A stretch of DNA of 64,000 nucleotides from Nostoc desertorum CM1-VF14 (GCA_019359245.1 JAHHHR010000007.1:124001-188000), one strand, 5' to 3'; counted from the stretch's first letter, positions 42,456 to 52,981 are shown. Made by a program: numbers and translations. The notes: generated by a model from the letters alone, not told the origin.

Positions 42456-45086
42456 CTATACCAACAAAGCCTGCTCCTCTTTAGAAATCACGCGCCCTTC
42501 ATCCTCAAAACCGACGATTTGATCAAAGTTCAAATACCGATACAAATCATCTGCAAAAGGATGAATTCTACTCGCCACAATATCCAAGTATTCCTGCACT
42601 GTCGGAAGCCGCCCCAGCAAAGCACAAACTGCGGCTAATTCTGCTGAACCAAGATACACTCGCGCATCTTTACCCATGCGATTATTGAAGTTGCGGGTAG
42701 AGGTAGAAAATACTGTTGTGCCATCAGCAACTCGCGCCTGATTTCCCATGCACAAACTGCACCCTGGCATTTCTGTTCTAGCACCCGCAGCCCCAAAAAC
42801 GCTGTATACACCTTCTTCTTTTAACTGGTGTTCATCCATGCGAGTTGGTGGTGCTATCCACAAGCGGGTTTTCACTTCACCTGCACCTTCCAAAACTTTC
42901 GCTGTTGCCCGATAATGACCAATATTCGTCATACAAGAACCGACGAATACTTCTTGCACTGGATCATTAGCAACTTCCGATAATAATTTAACATTATCGG
43001 GGTCATTGGGAGCAGCAACAATTGGTTCTTTAATTTCGTTCAAATCAATTTCAATTATTTCGGCATACTCCGCATCAGCATCGCCTTCTAATAACACGGG
43101 ATTTGCTAACCATTCTTCCATCTTTGCCACACGGCGCAACATGGTACGCGCATCGTGATAGCCTCGTGCGATCATATTTTTCAGTAGCGCTACGTTGGAA
43201 CGCAGATATTCAGAAACTGTCTCTACACTCAGCTTAATTGTGCATCCGGCACAAGAACGTTCGGCACTAGCATCGGTGAGTTCAAAGGCTTGTTCAACTT
43301 TTAAATCTGGCAAACCTTCTATTTCCAGAATTCGCCCGGAGAAGATATTTTTCTTGTTCTGCTTCTCTGCTGTCAGCAAACCTTTTTGAATTGCCACGTA
43401 AGGTATGGCATTCACGACATCGCGCAGGGTGATGCCTGGTTGCAATTCTCCTTTAAATCTTACCAATACTGACTCTGGCATATCTAAAGGCATCACACCC
43501 AAGGCGGCTGCAAAGGCCACTAATCCAGAACCGGCGGGGAAGGAAATACCCAAGGGGAAGCGGGTGTGAGAGTCGCCGCCAGTTCCCACGGTGTCGGGTA
43601 GCAGCATCCGGTTTAACCAAGAGTGGATAATACCATCACCGGGACGGAGGGCAACACCGCCACGAGATGCAAAGAAATCGGGAAGTTCGTGATGGGTTTG
43701 GATGTCTACTGGTTTGGGATAAGCTGCTGTGTGGCAGAAACTTTGGATCACTAAGTCTGCACTGAAACCAAGACAAGCGAGTTCTTTCAATTCGTCGCGG
43801 GTCATGGGGCCTGTGGTATCTTGAGAACCAACGGTGGTGATGATGGGTTCGCAAGATGTGCCGGGACGCACACCAGGTAATCCACAAGCTTTACCTACCA
43901 TTTTCTGTGCTAGGCTGTAGCCTTTGCCTGTATCAAAGGCTTGCTGAGGACGGGTGAAAACGGTGCTGTGTTCTAAACCTAGTGCAAGACGAGTTTTGTC
44001 GGTGAGGGTACGTCCAATAAGTAGGGGGATGCGTCCACCTGCGCGGACTTCATCGAGGATGGTGTCAGGTTTGAGGGCAAAGGTGGAAATAACTTCGCCT
44101 GCTTCGTTGGTGATTTCGCCTTTGTAGGGATGGATGGTAATTACCATGCCAGTTTCTAGTTTGGTGACATCGCACTGAATAGGCAAAGCACCGGCATCTT
44201 CAGCTGTGTTAAAAAAGATTGGCGCGATCGCACCACCTAAAACATAACCCCCAGCGCGTTTGTTTGGCACAAAAGGTATATCATTTCCCATGTGCCACAA
44301 TACTGAGTTGATGGCAGATTTACGCGAGGAACCTGTACCAACTACATCTCCCACATAAGCTACAGGATGTCCTTTTTTCTTCAGTTCAGCAATGGTTTGT
44401 AAGCTTCCCGGTTGCCGTGTCTCTAACATCACTAAGGCGTGTAAGGGAATATCTGGGCGAGTTGTGGCGCTTTGGGCGGGGGATAAATCGTCGGTATTGG
44501 TTTCGCCAGGAACTTTAAAAACAGTGACAGTAATCGCTTCTGGAACTGTGGGGCGCATGGTAAACCATTCAGCTTCCGCCCAAGAGTCAACCACCCGTTT
44601 GGCGAAAGGATTGGTTTTAGACAACTCTAAAACATCGTGGTAAGCGTCATACACCAAGAGGATTTTGCTTAAGGCGTTGGCGGCATAGGCGGAAATCGGT
44701 TCCTTTCCTTGTCCACCCATTACTAAAGGTGTTTCAGATGAGTCTGAGACGGATACGGTGGGCCATTGCAGCAAATCGATTAAAGATTGCACATTGTAAC
44801 CACCTACCATCGTGCCCAGCAATTGCACCGCTTCTATGCGCGAAACCAAGGGACTGGTGATTTCCTTTTTGGCAATCGCGGTGAGAAATCCAGCTTTGAC
44901 ATAAGCTGCTGGATCAACACCAGGAGAAACGCGATCGCGCAATAAATGTAATAATATATCCTCTTGACCCTTTGGCGGATTTTTCAGTAATTCACATAAT
45001 TCTGAGGTTTGCTTCGCATCCAATGGTAAAGGGGGAATACCGAGTGCTGCTCTTTCGGCAACGTGTTTACGATATTGTTCTAGCAT
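42456..45086 (-). CDS. acnB: Bifunctional aconitate hydratase 2 / 2-methylisocitrate dehydratase
   Basis: Citrate-isocitrate isomerase of the tricarboxylic acid pathway; 876 aa. The start ATG 45086 ([20 protein letters not shown]) has GGAG upstream and matches the AcnB N-terminus; an ATG 15 bases further up is less likely. Order: HEAT-like domain (1-160), swivel domain ([20 protein letters not shown], near 195), then the catalytic domains. The [4Fe-4S] ligands are the Cys in [13 protein letters not shown] near residue 717 and the two in [13 protein letters not shown] near 775. The C-terminal helix is complete. The gene appears to be monocistronic. Confidence 0.97.
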   Translation of the reverse strand: MLEQYRKHVAERAALGIPPLPLDAKQTSELCELLKNPPKGQEDILLHLLRDRVSPGVDPAAYVKAGFLTAIAKKEITSPLVSRIEAVQLLGTMVGGYNVQSLIDLLQWPTVSVSDSSETPLVMGGQGKEPISAYAANALSKILLVYDAYHDVLELSKTNPFAKRVVDSWAEAEWFTMRPTVPEAITVTVFKVPGETNTDDLSPAQSATTRPDIPLHALVMLETRQPGSLQTIAELKKKGHPVAYVGDVVGTGSSRKSAINSVLWHMGNDIPFVPNKRAGGYVLGGAIAPIFFNTAEDAGALPIQCDVTKLETGMVITIHPYKGEITNEAGEVISTFALKPDTILDEVRAGGRIPLLIGRTLTDKTRLALGLEHSTVFTRPQQAFDTGKGYSLAQKMVGKACGLPGVRPGTSCEPIITTVGSQDTTGPMTRDELKELACLGFSADLVIQSFCHTAAYPKPVDIQTHHELPDFFASRGGVALRPGDGIIHSWLNRMLLPDTVGTGGDSHTRFPLGISFPAGSGLVAFAAALGVMPLDMPESVLVRFKGELQPGITLRDVVNAIPYVAIQKGLLTAEKQNKKNIFSGRILEIEGLPDLKVEQAFELTDASAERSCAGCTIKLSVETVSEYLRSNVALLKNMIARGYHDARTMLRRVAKMEEWLANPVLLEGDADAEYAEIIEIDLNEIKEPIVAAPNDPDNVKLLSEVANDPVQEVFVGSCMTNIGHYRATAKVLEGAGEVKTRLWIAPPTRMDEHQLKEEGVYSVFGAAGARTEMPGCSLCMGNQARVADGTTVFSTSTRNFNNRMGKDARVYLGSAELAAVCALLGRLPTVQEYLDIVASRIHPFADDLYRYLNFDQIVGFEDEGRVISKEEQALLV

Positions 45087-45240
45087 TTTTATGTTCTCCA
45101 TTGGGATGTTCTATCTTTAATTATGAAATATTTTTAGTCAATACTTGGCTATAAGAGTTTAGCTTACTTTTATTACTGAAAGCCTTACTGGTAATTGGTT
45201 GTTTGCAGTTTTTTTATACTGAAAGTTTGAAAAGTATTGG

Positions 45241-45357
45241 GCGAATGGAATTCGCTACTACACAAACAAAGTCCACCTCCGTAGACTAAGAAAAAATCAA
45301 CAATTTTTAACCCACGGAGGTGGGTTTTGTCTGTATAGCCGCGACTCCTAGTCGCCA
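45241..45357. mobile_element. Palindromic MITE-like element with CCACCTCCGT arms
   Basis: Imperfect arms ACAAACAAAGTCCACCTCCG (from 45262) and, on the reverse strand, ACAGACAAAACCCACCTCCG (from 45334) match at 20 of 26 positions around an AT-rich loop. The outer parts read GCGAATGGAATTCGC and GCGACTCCTAGTCGC, both short palindromes. This composition is typical of Nostoc intergenic repeats. Confidence 0.65.
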
Positions 45358-45374
45358 GGTGTAGTAGTAATGAA

Positions 45375-45537
45375 TTAAATTGATTGTTGGTTTAACCAAG
45401 TTTCTAAATCAGTAACACTAGAAAAATCTAGCAATACTTCTCCTAAATTCTCTAATTGTTCAATCGATAAACCTTGAACTTACTCGATGAATGATGTATT
45501 AATCTCACCAATACGGCGATTGAGTAAACGTAATATT
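45375..45537 (-). pseudogene. C-terminal remnant of a DUF4351/Rpn-type nuclease gene
   Basis: On the minus strand the frame reads RLLNRRIGEINTSFIE, a TAA, then VQGLSIEQLENLGEVLLDFS, SVTDLETWLNQQSI and a natural stop. This is the DUF4351 tail (LEALGEALLDF...DLxxWL) found at the C-terminus of cyanobacterial Rpn/PD-(D/E)XK proteins. The TAA stands where a Gln codon (CAA) is expected. The N-terminal nuclease part is missing, cut off where the transposase remnant begins. Confidence 0.75.
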
Positions 45538-45541
45538 AATT

Positions 45542-45742
45542 ATGCAACTCAGACATTGGAAGGTACTAAAGTTTGGGACATTTTCATCTCTCTTGTTGCT
45601 ACTACCCAATAGTTGGAAATTCGCTTTTTTGAGTACGTGCATGATCGCATTTATGAGGCAGGAAAAATCCCTTCTCTTGCGACTATTCTTTGTGATAAAT
45701 CTTTTCTTAATCCCCTTGGTTGGTCGTGGTCACCAGAATAAT
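45542..45742 (+). pseudogene. C-terminal remnant of a transposase (family uncertain)
   Basis: One frame reads YATQTLEGTKVWDIFISLVA, TTQ, a TAG, then LEIRFFEYVHDRIYEAGKIP, SLATILCDKSFLNPLGWSWS and a stop. The K-x-W-x-I-F-x-S-L...FxEYxxDRI...IPxL pattern resembles C-termini of IS66-like or related cyanobacterial transposases. An overlapping 83-codon frame (45542-45793) is probably accidental. The fragment abuts the DUF4351 remnant. Confidence 0.45.
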
Positions 45743-45852
45743 TGCCTACCCCGAATTATTGAGGGGATACCTAGTTTCATTCATAAAAAATGAGTCTTCA
45801 AGCTGTGACTAAACTAAATCGCTTTTTCAGCTAATCTTATTTTTCCAATATG

Positions 45853-45886
45853 AAGATTACCAACTTTTAAAAAAGTTGGTAATCTT
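45853..45886. terminator. Perfect 16-bp inverted repeat with 2-base loop
   Basis: AAGATTACCAACTTTT and its exact reverse complement flank AA, followed by AAGTTAAAAAG. The stem is AT-rich with central CC/GG. On the minus strand it would follow the small peptide gene as a terminator. It could also be the end of a lost mobile element. Confidence 0.5.
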
Positions 45887-45919
45887 AAGTTAAAAAGTTT
45901 TTGGACACACATTTAATTG

Positions 45920-46036
45920 TTAGAAAATCCCTAAAAGAATGATAAAAGTCAGCCCACAGAAGGCAAGCATAGATATAATCAGAATGTTGCCAATACTGTG
46001 GTCAGAAACCGTTGACTTATCTGTATTGGTAGCCAT
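45920..46036 (-). CDS. Possible small single-span membrane protein
   Basis: From ATG 46036 the frame gives 38 aa, MATNTDKSTVSDHSIGNILI followed by a hydrophobic helix (ISMLAFCGLTFIILLGIF). A polar N-terminus with one C-terminal membrane helix is typical of small membrane proteins, and the inverted repeat downstream could be its terminator. The ribosome binding site is weak and I know no homolog. It may be chance. Confidence 0.35.
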   Translation of the reverse strand: MATNTDKSTVSDHSIGNILIISMLAFCGLTFIILLGIF

Positions 46037-46735
46037 ATAAATCGGCCCCACTAAACAAGTTTTGCTTAAATTATAACTAGGGTGCATAAGGATTAGTATA
46101 TCTTTGAACAAAAATTGATTTTAATTCATTGAAGTTTAGTTTAATAGTGAAGTTTGAAGTAAAACAATTAATTTATATGTCAAAACCTGGCAATTAGATA
46201 ATGGCAAGACAATTACTTACTACCAAAATTACTAGAATATCAGCAATGCTCAAAGCCACCTAAGAGATCATTTACACCTACTATAAGAATGAATATTAAC
46301 ACTCTAGGTAAATTAAAAAAATTAAAGTATTGATTTCCAAATTTTACAGAGCTTGACGGGTCAATCTTAACGTTATCCGTGTACTGATAATCAGATACAC
46401 GCGAATAAATGATATACTCTAAAGATTCGAGCAAGCAATTGAGGGCGTGGCGTATTGTGCCCCAATTATTATCATGCAATTATTTACTAACATCTATCAA
46501 AAGAAATAAAAATTGTATTCCTTTAGTTAGAGCAAAAAATACTGAGTCATAGATACTTTAAGTAAAGAAGAACATGATTTAAGTGCCTGCTGAAAAGTTG
46601 ATATTTGTAGGTACACAGATAAATACAATTTATCTGTGTGATTTCGTGTTTATATATAGTCGAACAAAAGGTAGAGGCTTATTTGTCTCGCTTTAAAAGT
46701 CAACAATGCAAACATCGTCATTTAATGGAGTTGCC

Positions 46736-49156
46736 ATGTCTGAATTGCTTCAAGCAGTCTTAGATAGTGAAGAAAGAAGTGACTTGCGTTCTTTTCTTAG
46801 CGAATTACGCCAACAAGAAAAGAAGTACTTGCTGCGAAACGACATACTCAATGTATATTGTGAGTATTGCTCCAAGTCCCAGAAACCTGAGGAATTTTAC
46901 ACTTCCTCTGAGTTAGGTAAACTCATTTACTATACTCAGGAAATTATTCAGGAGGAATCAAACTTCTGTTTTATCATCCGTTCTAAGATTGCCAGCCAAG
47001 AAGTTTATTGGTTGACATCAGACTTGAGCATTGAACCGATGACGGTGCAGGATTTGCTGGATCTGCGCGATCGCTTGGTGAACAAATTTCATCCTAACGA
47101 GGGCGACCTGCTAGAATTGGACTTCGGCCCCTTCTATGACTACACCCCAATCATCCGCGACCCCAAAAATATTGGTAAGGGAGTACAATTTCTCAACCGC
47201 TATCTATCCAGCCAAATCTTTCAAGACTCCAAACAATTGCTGGACAGCTTATTGAATTTCTTGCGGCTGCACCACTACAACGGTGTGCAACTGCTGCTTA
47301 ACGATCGCATTCAATCACAGCAGCAACTTTCTGAGCAAGTTAAGAAAGCTATCGGTTTTGTTAATAATCGCCCCGAAGAGGAACCCTACGAACAATTCCG
47401 GTTCCAATTGCAGTCAATGGGTTTTGAACCGGGTTGGGGTAACACCGCAGCGCGAGTGCGCGAAACCCTCAATATTCTTGATGAATTGATTGATTCTGCC
47501 GATCCCCAGACCCTAGAAGCCTTTATTTCTCGTGTCCCGATGATTTTTAGAATCGTCTTGGTGTCAGCCCACGGTTGGTTTGGGCAAGAGGGAGTGTTGG
47601 GACGTCCCGATACCGGCGGTCAGGTAGTTTACGTCCTTGACCAGGCAAAGAGCCTAGAGAAGCAGCTACAAGAAGATGTCATGCTTGCGGGTTTAGAGAA
47701 ATTAAATGTCGAGCCAAAGGTGATTATTCTCACCCGCTTGATTCCCAATAGTGATGGCACCCTTTGTAATCAACGGCTAGAGAAAGTCCACGGTACCGAA
47801 AATGCCTGGATTTTGCGAGTGCCTTTACGGGAATTTAATCCTAACATGACTCAAAACTGGATTTCCCGGTTTGAGTTTTGGCCTTATCTAGAAACTTTCG
47901 CCATTGATTCAGAAAAAGAACTACGGGCAGAATTCCAAGGCACACCTGACTTAATAGTTGGAAACTATACTGATGGGAATTTAATAGCATTCTTGCTGGC
48001 GCGACGCTTGAAAGTTACCCAATGCAATGTTGCCCATGCTTTGGAAAAATCTAAATACTTATTCAGTAACCTCTACTGGCAAGAATTAGAGGAGAAATAT
48101 CATTTTTCATTGCAATTCACAGCTGACTTGATTGCAATGAATGCTGCCAATTTTGTTGTCAGCAGCACCTACCAAGAAATTGTGGGAACACCGGATAGTG
48201 TGGGACAGTACGAGTCTTATAAGTGCTTCACCATGCCGGAGTTATATCATGTGACTAATGGGATTGAATTATTTAGTCCCAAATTTAATGTCGTACCGCC
48301 TGGAGTAAACGAAAATAATTACTTCCCCTACACCCAGACTAAAGACCGAGTAGAGAGCGATCGCCAACGCCTTGCAGAAACACTCTTTACTCTGGAAGAC
48401 CCCACGCAAATCTTTGGCAAACTCGACGATCCTAACAAGCGCCCTCTCTTCTCAATGGCGCGTCTTGACCACATCAAAAACCTCACAGGTTTAGCTGAAT
48501 GTTATGGTCAAAGTAAAGAATTACAGGAGCATTGCAATTTAATTTTAGTGGCGGGTAAATTGCGCGTCGAAGAATCAGGCGACAACGAAGAACGTGACGA
48601 AATTATCAAACTCTACCAAATAATTGACGAGTATAATCTCCACGGAAAGATTCGTTGGCTGGGTGTGCGCCTGACTAAAACTGATTCTGGTGAAATTTAC
48701 CGAGTCATTGCCGATCATCAGGGAATTTTTGTACAACCAGCTTTATTTGAAGCTTTTGGGTTGACAATTTTAGAGTCGATGGTTTCAGGATTACCGACTT
48801 TTGCCACACAGTTTGGTGGGCCTCTGGAGATCATTCAAGATAAGGTTAATGGCTTTTTGATTAACCCAACAAATTTAGACGAGACAGCCACAAAAATTAT
48901 AGATTTTATTACAAAATGCGAACAGAATCCTAACTATTGGAATGAAATTTCGCAGCGAGGAATTGAGCGAGTTTACAGCACTTATACTTGGAAAATTCAC
49001 ACTAGCAAGCTGTTATCATTAGCACGGATTTATGGCTTCTGGAACTTTACCTCAAAGGAGAATCGGGAAGATTTGTTCCGTTATCTTGAGGCTTTGTTCT
49101 ATTTAATTTACAAGCCAAGAGCGCAAGAACTATTAGAGCAGCACAAGTACCGATAA
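46736..49156 (+). CDS. susA: Sucrose synthase
   Basis: Reversible cleavage of sucrose with a nucleoside diphosphate into fructose and NDP-glucose; 806 aa, the same length as Anabaena SusA. The start ATG 46736 (MSELLQAVLDSEERSDLRSF) is chosen because it matches that protein and has GGAG 7 bases upstream; an ATG 30 bases earlier is possible. The glycosyltransferase part begins with VSAHGWFGQEGVLGRPDTGG and carries HALEKSKYLFSNLYW, MARLDHIKNLTGL and EAFGLTILESMVSG with the E-x7-E pair. In filamentous cyanobacteria SusA links carbon flow between sucrose and glycogen and affects diazotrophic growth. Confidence 0.97.
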   Translation: MSELLQAVLDSEERSDLRSFLSELRQQEKKYLLRNDILNVYCEYCSKSQKPEEFYTSSELGKLIYYTQEIIQEESNFCFIIRSKIASQEVYWLTSDLSIEPMTVQDLLDLRDRLVNKFHPNEGDLLELDFGPFYDYTPIIRDPKNIGKGVQFLNRYLSSQIFQDSKQLLDSLLNFLRLHHYNGVQLLLNDRIQSQQQLSEQVKKAIGFVNNRPEEEPYEQFRFQLQSMGFEPGWGNTAARVRETLNILDELIDSADPQTLEAFISRVPMIFRIVLVSAHGWFGQEGVLGRPDTGGQVVYVLDQAKSLEKQLQEDVMLAGLEKLNVEPKVIILTRLIPNSDGTLCNQRLEKVHGTENAWILRVPLREFNPNMTQNWISRFEFWPYLETFAIDSEKELRAEFQGTPDLIVGNYTDGNLIAFLLARRLKVTQCNVAHALEKSKYLFSNLYWQELEEKYHFSLQFTADLIAMNAANFVVSSTYQEIVGTPDSVGQYESYKCFTMPELYHVTNGIELFSPKFNVVPPGVNENNYFPYTQTKDRVESDRQRLAETLFTLEDPTQIFGKLDDPNKRPLFSMARLDHIKNLTGLAECYGQSKELQEHCNLILVAGKLRVEESGDNEERDEIIKLYQIIDEYNLHGKIRWLGVRLTKTDSGEIYRVIADHQGIFVQPALFEAFGLTILESMVSGLPTFATQFGGPLEIIQDKVNGFLINPTNLDETATKIIDFITKCEQNPNYWNEISQRGIERVYSTYTWKIHTSKLLSLARIYGFWNFTSKENREDLFRYLEALFYLIYKPRAQELLEQHKYR

Positions 49157-49158
49157 TA

Positions 49159-49252
49159 AGTTAGGAGTCAAATTAAGTTAAGAGTGAGGAGTTATGAGTT
49201 AGGAATTATAAAAATAAAAATTTTTCTAACTTTTAACTCCCAACTCCTAACT
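49159..49252. terminator. Probable bidirectional terminator between susA and the convergent gene
   Basis: The inverted repeats AGTTAGGAGT (49159-49168) and ACTCCTAACT (49243-49252), with several further GTTAGGA/TAACTCC units inside and a TTTTTCT run, lie between two convergent genes. The right arm overlaps the stop codon region of the minus-strand gene. Confidence 0.5.
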
Positions 49253-49811
49253 AAATTGTCAACGCCCGCCAAGTTCGTTGACCAACTATTCCATCCGTTG
49301 CTAAATCCTGTTGATTTTGAAAGGCTTTGACAGCAGTTTCTGTCAGTGCGCCATAAATCCCATCAACTTTAACGGCGTAACCGCTAGACACTAACAGCCG
49401 TTGTAAGACTCTCACAGCAAGACCAGAGCTACCGAAATAAAGAGTCGGCATCGGTTGGCTACTGAACTTCTGAAACCGTCCTGTAGCCTTTGCTTTTGTA
49501 CGGACTTGACCTCCAGACTGAGAATACTTATTAGACTCACCTAAATTAGAAGAACCTAGTCCCGGATTCTTTTTGCTGATTTTCTTAAGTATATGTTGTT
49601 TGTCTGGTGCGATCGCTGAGGAAGAAGCCTGAGAAATCCCATCTGTCTGCATGAATTCAGGTGGTGTGACTTGAGCAGTTATTTCTAACTGACTCTGTTT
49701 TGACTGTTTTACGTCATTTTCCACCTGAACTAATTGCTGCTGTGGCAAATTGGCCCCAGATGCTTGTCTTATTGCTAGCACGCCCGTCATCATCAGGCCA
49801 ATTTCAGTCAT
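49251..49811 (-). CDS. Peptidoglycan-binding (PGBD1) domain protein
   Basis: A 186-aa protein. The N-terminus (MTEIGLMMTGVLAIRQASG) could be a weak signal or anchor. Residues about 25-120 are low-complexity, Gln/Ser/Lys-rich. The C-terminal 65 residues are a PG_binding_1 domain: LYFGSSGLAVRVLQRLLVSS, GYAVKVDGIYGALTETAVKA, FQNQQDLATDGIVGQRTWRA. Such proteins bind the cell wall. The catalytic domain often found with PGBD1 is absent. It is convergent with susA. Confidence 0.85.
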   Translation of the reverse strand: MTEIGLMMTGVLAIRQASGANLPQQQLVQVENDVKQSKQSQLEITAQVTPPEFMQTDGISQASSSAIAPDKQHILKKISKKNPGLGSSNLGESNKYSQSGGQVRTKAKATGRFQKFSSQPMPTLYFGSSGLAVRVLQRLLVSSGYAVKVDGIYGALTETAVKAFQNQQDLATDGIVGQRTWRALTI

Positions 49812-50596
49812 TGTAGTTCATTTTATTTCAACCAATATTTCTTTGAACTAACAACATTGCTGCTGTTCGGGATAGTACATACTGACCAAATAAAAAAGTC
49901 ATCTAATAATTTTTTCAGAGAATATTTTCATAATCATATTTGCTCACCTCCTAATAATCAGACTTATATCATTAGTTTTGTGCTTCTTTTGTCTTTAATC
50001 AAGCCATGAACTTGTAAGATATCGTATCTAAATCAACGGTTTAGACAATAACATACTATATGATCATATGGGAATGCCATCAAACAATTTTGCCTGTTTA
50101 TCTTTGGATCGCGCTTGATATGCTGATTTTCTCATGTTTAGAATGGCAGTAAAAATACTACTGGATTCATAGAGTCAGTTTTTTAAGTATTGATCAATAC
50201 AACATTTTGCAATAATGATAAACTCTTAATTCCAAAGAATTTTTCTTTCTTCATAGAGGTTATAAACCTTCCCCGTGTTTTTGGAAAGCGTATATTTCAA
50301 ACTCAATAAAATGAAACTACAGAACATTGTTGCACAGTCTAGAGTTTAGAGTAATGCATGACAAAAATACACAGACCCACTGAATATAATGCCTGTGCAA
50401 TTCTTTTGGTTTTATGTTATTTTTTATACTGTATTTAAGTATTAAGAAAGAAGCACCTTAATAAAAAGCGCAAGGCTGATAGCGAGTATTCTTACCCCTG
50501 CGGGGAAGCAAGCTAGACGCAGGGTTTAGTAGAGAGCGTCATAAACCACCTTTAGACATCTCTTAGTACACTCAGTTGTGAATGCTGAAGAACTTT
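49812..50596. other. Intergenic region between the PGBD1 and ROK genes
   Basis: 785 bases, AT-rich. Near 50498, CCCCTGCGGGG is a short GC palindrome in otherwise AT-rich DNA and looks like part of a small repeat. I see no gene, long hairpin or known site. It should contain the promoter of the minus-strand PGBD1 gene. Confidence 0.4.
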
Positions 50597-51313
50597 TTAC
50601 CTTTTTTCATCTCGCCACAAAGCAATACCGCCTAATAAACCAGTGATATTAGGGATGAGCTTGACATTTAACGGTAGCTCGAAATTAACTTTCACGGCTT
50701 CACCGCCGCCAATGTAGAGGTAATCATAATTGAACAGATGTTGCAAAGATGCGATCGCCTTTTCTAAACGTCTATTCCATCTTTTCTCACCAATTTTTTC
50801 TAACTCTGCACGCCCTAACTGCTGCTCGAAAGTCTCTCCTTTGCGAAACGGGTGATGTCCCATTTCCATATTCGGTACTAGCTTCCCATCCACAAATAAA
50901 GCTGAACCAAACCCTGTACCCAGAGTAATCACTAATTCGACACCTTTACCAGCGATCGCACCAAACCCTTGCATATCTGCATCATTAATCACCCGTACTG
51001 GCTTGTTTAAGTGTTTTAATAATGCTGTTTCTAAATCAAATCCGATCCAATCTGGATGTAAGTTTACCGCAGTTTCCGTGACTCCACACCGCACCACACC
51101 GGGAAAACCGACTGAAACACGATGAAATTCACCTTGAGCCGCAGCCAACACAACAATTGCATTAATTACAACCTCTGGTGTAGCAGGTTGGGGTGTATCT
51201 AAACGCGCCCTTTCCGTTACAGGATTTCCTGTAATATCCAAAACCATAGCTTTAACGCCACTACCGCCAATATCAACCGATAGGGTACGAACCGATCCAT
51301 TTTCTTCAACCAT
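50597..51313 (-). CDS. ROK-family sugar kinase (polyphosphate-glucokinase-like)
   Basis: A 238-aa cytoplasmic kinase. The start ATG 51313 (MVEENGSVRTLSVD) has AAGGA 10 bases upstream; a GTG at 51322 is the alternative. LSVDIGGSGVKAMVLD is the phosphate-1 ATP-binding loop of the actin/hexokinase fold, VSVGFPGVVRCG and NDADMQGFGAI contain the sugar-binding and catalytic Asp, and VITLGTGFGSALFVDG is phosphate-2. Length and motifs fit PpgK-like glucokinases, which can use polyphosphate. The phosphoryl donor cannot be settled by reading alone. Confidence 0.85.
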   Translation of the reverse strand: MVEENGSVRTLSVDIGGSGVKAMVLDITGNPVTERARLDTPQPATPEVVINAIVVLAAAQGEFHRVSVGFPGVVRCGVTETAVNLHPDWIGFDLETALLKHLNKPVRVINDADMQGFGAIAGKGVELVITLGTGFGSALFVDGKLVPNMEMGHHPFRKGETFEQQLGRAELEKIGEKRWNRRLEKAIASLQHLFNYDYLYIGGGEAVKVNFELPLNVKLIPNITGLLGGIALWRDEKR

Positions 51314-51497
51314 TGAATTCACATCCTTTTTACTGTTTAGTTAATGCTTGTTACTTCGTTATTATGCTCTGCTGTATGTGATCATATTCGGATATTTGGA
51401 GAGTCTTTATACTTAGTGGAGAGTGTGGAGGCGAGGAGAAATAACTAATGACTAATGTCCAATACCGCTAAGATAGGAATGGCACAATTTAAGTAAT

Positions 51498-52340
51498 ATG
51501 CACAGTTTCATTCCACCAAAACGGTTTTTTCCTTACCTCACCTGGACTGATATCCAGGCAATGCCAAATAAGGAAAATGTGGTGATCATCCAGCCAGTAG
51601 GGGCAATTGAACAACATGGCCCTCATCTGCCATTGATTGTAGATGCTGCGATCGGTATGGGGGTGCTAGGAAAAGCAATGGAAAAGCTGGATACCAGAAT
51701 TCCTGCCTATGCTTTACCTAACCTTTATTATGGCAAATCTAACGAACACTGGCACTTTCCCGGTACAATTACCCTCAGCACGGCAACTCTCACGGCAATC
51801 ATTATGGAAGTGGGAGAAAGTATTTACCGGGCTGGGTTTAGAAAACTGGTATTAATGAACTCCCACGGTGGACAACCCCAAGTTATGCAAATGGCGGCGC
51901 GGGATTTGCACGTTAAGTATGATGACTTTTTGGTATTTCCGTTGTTTACTTGGCGCGTGCCTAATATTACTAAAGATTTATTGACTCCAAAAGAAGCAGC
52001 GCTAGGAATGCACGCTGGAGATGCTGAAACTAGCATTATGTTATCGATTTTGCCAGAACAAGTGAAGCTAGAGAAAGCCGTTGCAGAGTACCCACCAGAA
52101 CAACCAGAAAGTAGTTTACTGAGTTGGGAAGGTAAATTACCTGTGGCTTGGGTGACGCGAGATATCAGTAAAAGTGGAGTGATTGGCGACGCTACAACCG
52201 CAACTAAAGAAAAAGGCGATCGCATCCTCGAATCTGTCGCTAACGGTTGGGTGCAAGTTATTCAAGATATTTATGCCTATCGACAACCGAAGGTAGAAGG
52301 TAAAGGGGTGGAGGAATTGACGCGTTTTACTCAAAGTTAA
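51498..52340 (+). CDS. Creatininase-family amidohydrolase
   Basis: A 280-aa metal-dependent hydrolase. The family motifs are present: VGAIEQHGPHLPLIVDAAIG with metal-binding Glu, His and Asp (about residues 34-53), NEHWHFPGTITLS near 83, MNSHGGQPQVMQMAARDL near 121 and MHAGDAETSIMLSI with the metal-ligand Glu near 182. The family includes creatininase and enzymes of cofactor (F420, mycofactocin) and pyrimidine metabolism. The exact substrate is unknown; a role in creatinine breakdown is unlikely in a cyanobacterium. Confidence 0.9.
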   Translation: MHSFIPPKRFFPYLTWTDIQAMPNKENVVIIQPVGAIEQHGPHLPLIVDAAIGMGVLGKAMEKLDTRIPAYALPNLYYGKSNEHWHFPGTITLSTATLTAIIMEVGESIYRAGFRKLVLMNSHGGQPQVMQMAARDLHVKYDDFLVFPLFTWRVPNITKDLLTPKEAALGMHAGDAETSIMLSILPEQVKLEKAVAEYPPEQPESSLLSWEGKLPVAWVTRDISKSGVIGDATTATKEKGDRILESVANGWVQVIQDIYAYRQPKVEGKGVEELTRFTQS

Positions 52341-52477
52341 AAATCCAATATATTAAATGCAGGACAGCATCTAGATTTGCTAATGTTAAGAGGGATAATG
52401 GAAATAGTACTAGCGTAGCTGCTTAAAATTTATCGGGCAGCAAGTTTCTATTAAAACTAATATTAAGAGAAAGAATT

Positions 52478-52981
52478 ATGACGGCATTTGAACCCAAGAG
52501 TCTCCGTTCTTATAGCCAAGAAGATGTGCAGCAAATTCTGCAATTAGCGATCGCTCGTCAAGCTAACGACAAAGACACAGAATTTTCTTATGAGCAAATA
52601 TTAGAAATTGCTGCTGAGTTAGAAATTGCACCTGATTCTTTAAAGTTAGCAGAACGCGATTGGCTATTACAACAGGGTCAAGTCCAACAGCGAAAAGCTT
52701 TTGACGCTTACCGCATTAGAAGATTTCAAAAGCGTTTAGGGAATTATGCAGTTTTCAATGGCTTCTTTATACTGCTAAATTTAATCACTGGTGGCGGAAT
52801 TTCTTGGTCACTGTACATTTTGCTATTCTGCGGATTGCCTGTAGGGCTGGATGCCTGGAATACTTTTCAAATCAAAGGTGAAGAGTATGAAATCGCATTC
52901 CAAAAGTGGAGCCGTAATCATCAGATAAAGAAAACTATCAGCACAGTTTTGAATAAGTGGTTTAAGGTATTACAGGTTTAG
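52478..52981 (+). CDS. 2TM-domain protein
   Basis: A 167-aa protein. The N-terminal part (about 1-70) is helical and hydrophilic (YSQEDVQQILQLAIARQAND, YEQILEIAAELEIAPDSLKL), resembling a SHOCT/DUF1707-like module. Two membrane helices follow near 93-127 (AVFNGFFILLNLITGGGISW, SLYILLFCGLPVGLDAW), the 2TM-domain pattern. The stop TAG (52979-52981) lies inside the left end of a MITE, so the original C-terminus may have been different. The function is unknown. Confidence 0.78.
   Translation: MTAFEPKSLRSYSQEDVQQILQLAIARQANDKDTEFSYEQILEIAAELEIAPDSLKLAERDWLLQQGQVQQRKAFDAYRIRRFQKRLGNYAVFNGFFILLNLITGGGISWSLYILLFCGLPVGLDAWNTFQIKGEEYEIAFQKWSRNHQIKKTISTVLNKWFKVLQV

Larger units (their letters stand above)
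45087..46735. other. Long intergenic region between acnB and susA
   Basis: About 1650 bases between divergent genes. In order it holds the hairpin element 45241-45357, a DUF4351-type remnant (45375-45537), a transposase remnant (45542-45742), a perfect inverted repeat (45853-45886), a possible 38-aa membrane peptide gene (45920-46036) and about 650 AT-rich bases leading to susA, likely with its promoter. A 79-codon minus frame at 46240-46479 has no supporting feature. Confidence 0.55.

Noticed and set aside
45542..45793. 83-codon hydrophobic plus-strand frame as a membrane protein gene
   Set aside because: A different frame of the same DNA gives transposase-like sequence with a natural stop; the hydrophobic frame is a shadow.
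46240..46479. 79-codon minus-strand frame upstream of susA
   Set aside because: No recognisable motif, no ribosome binding site, and in AT-rich leader DNA.
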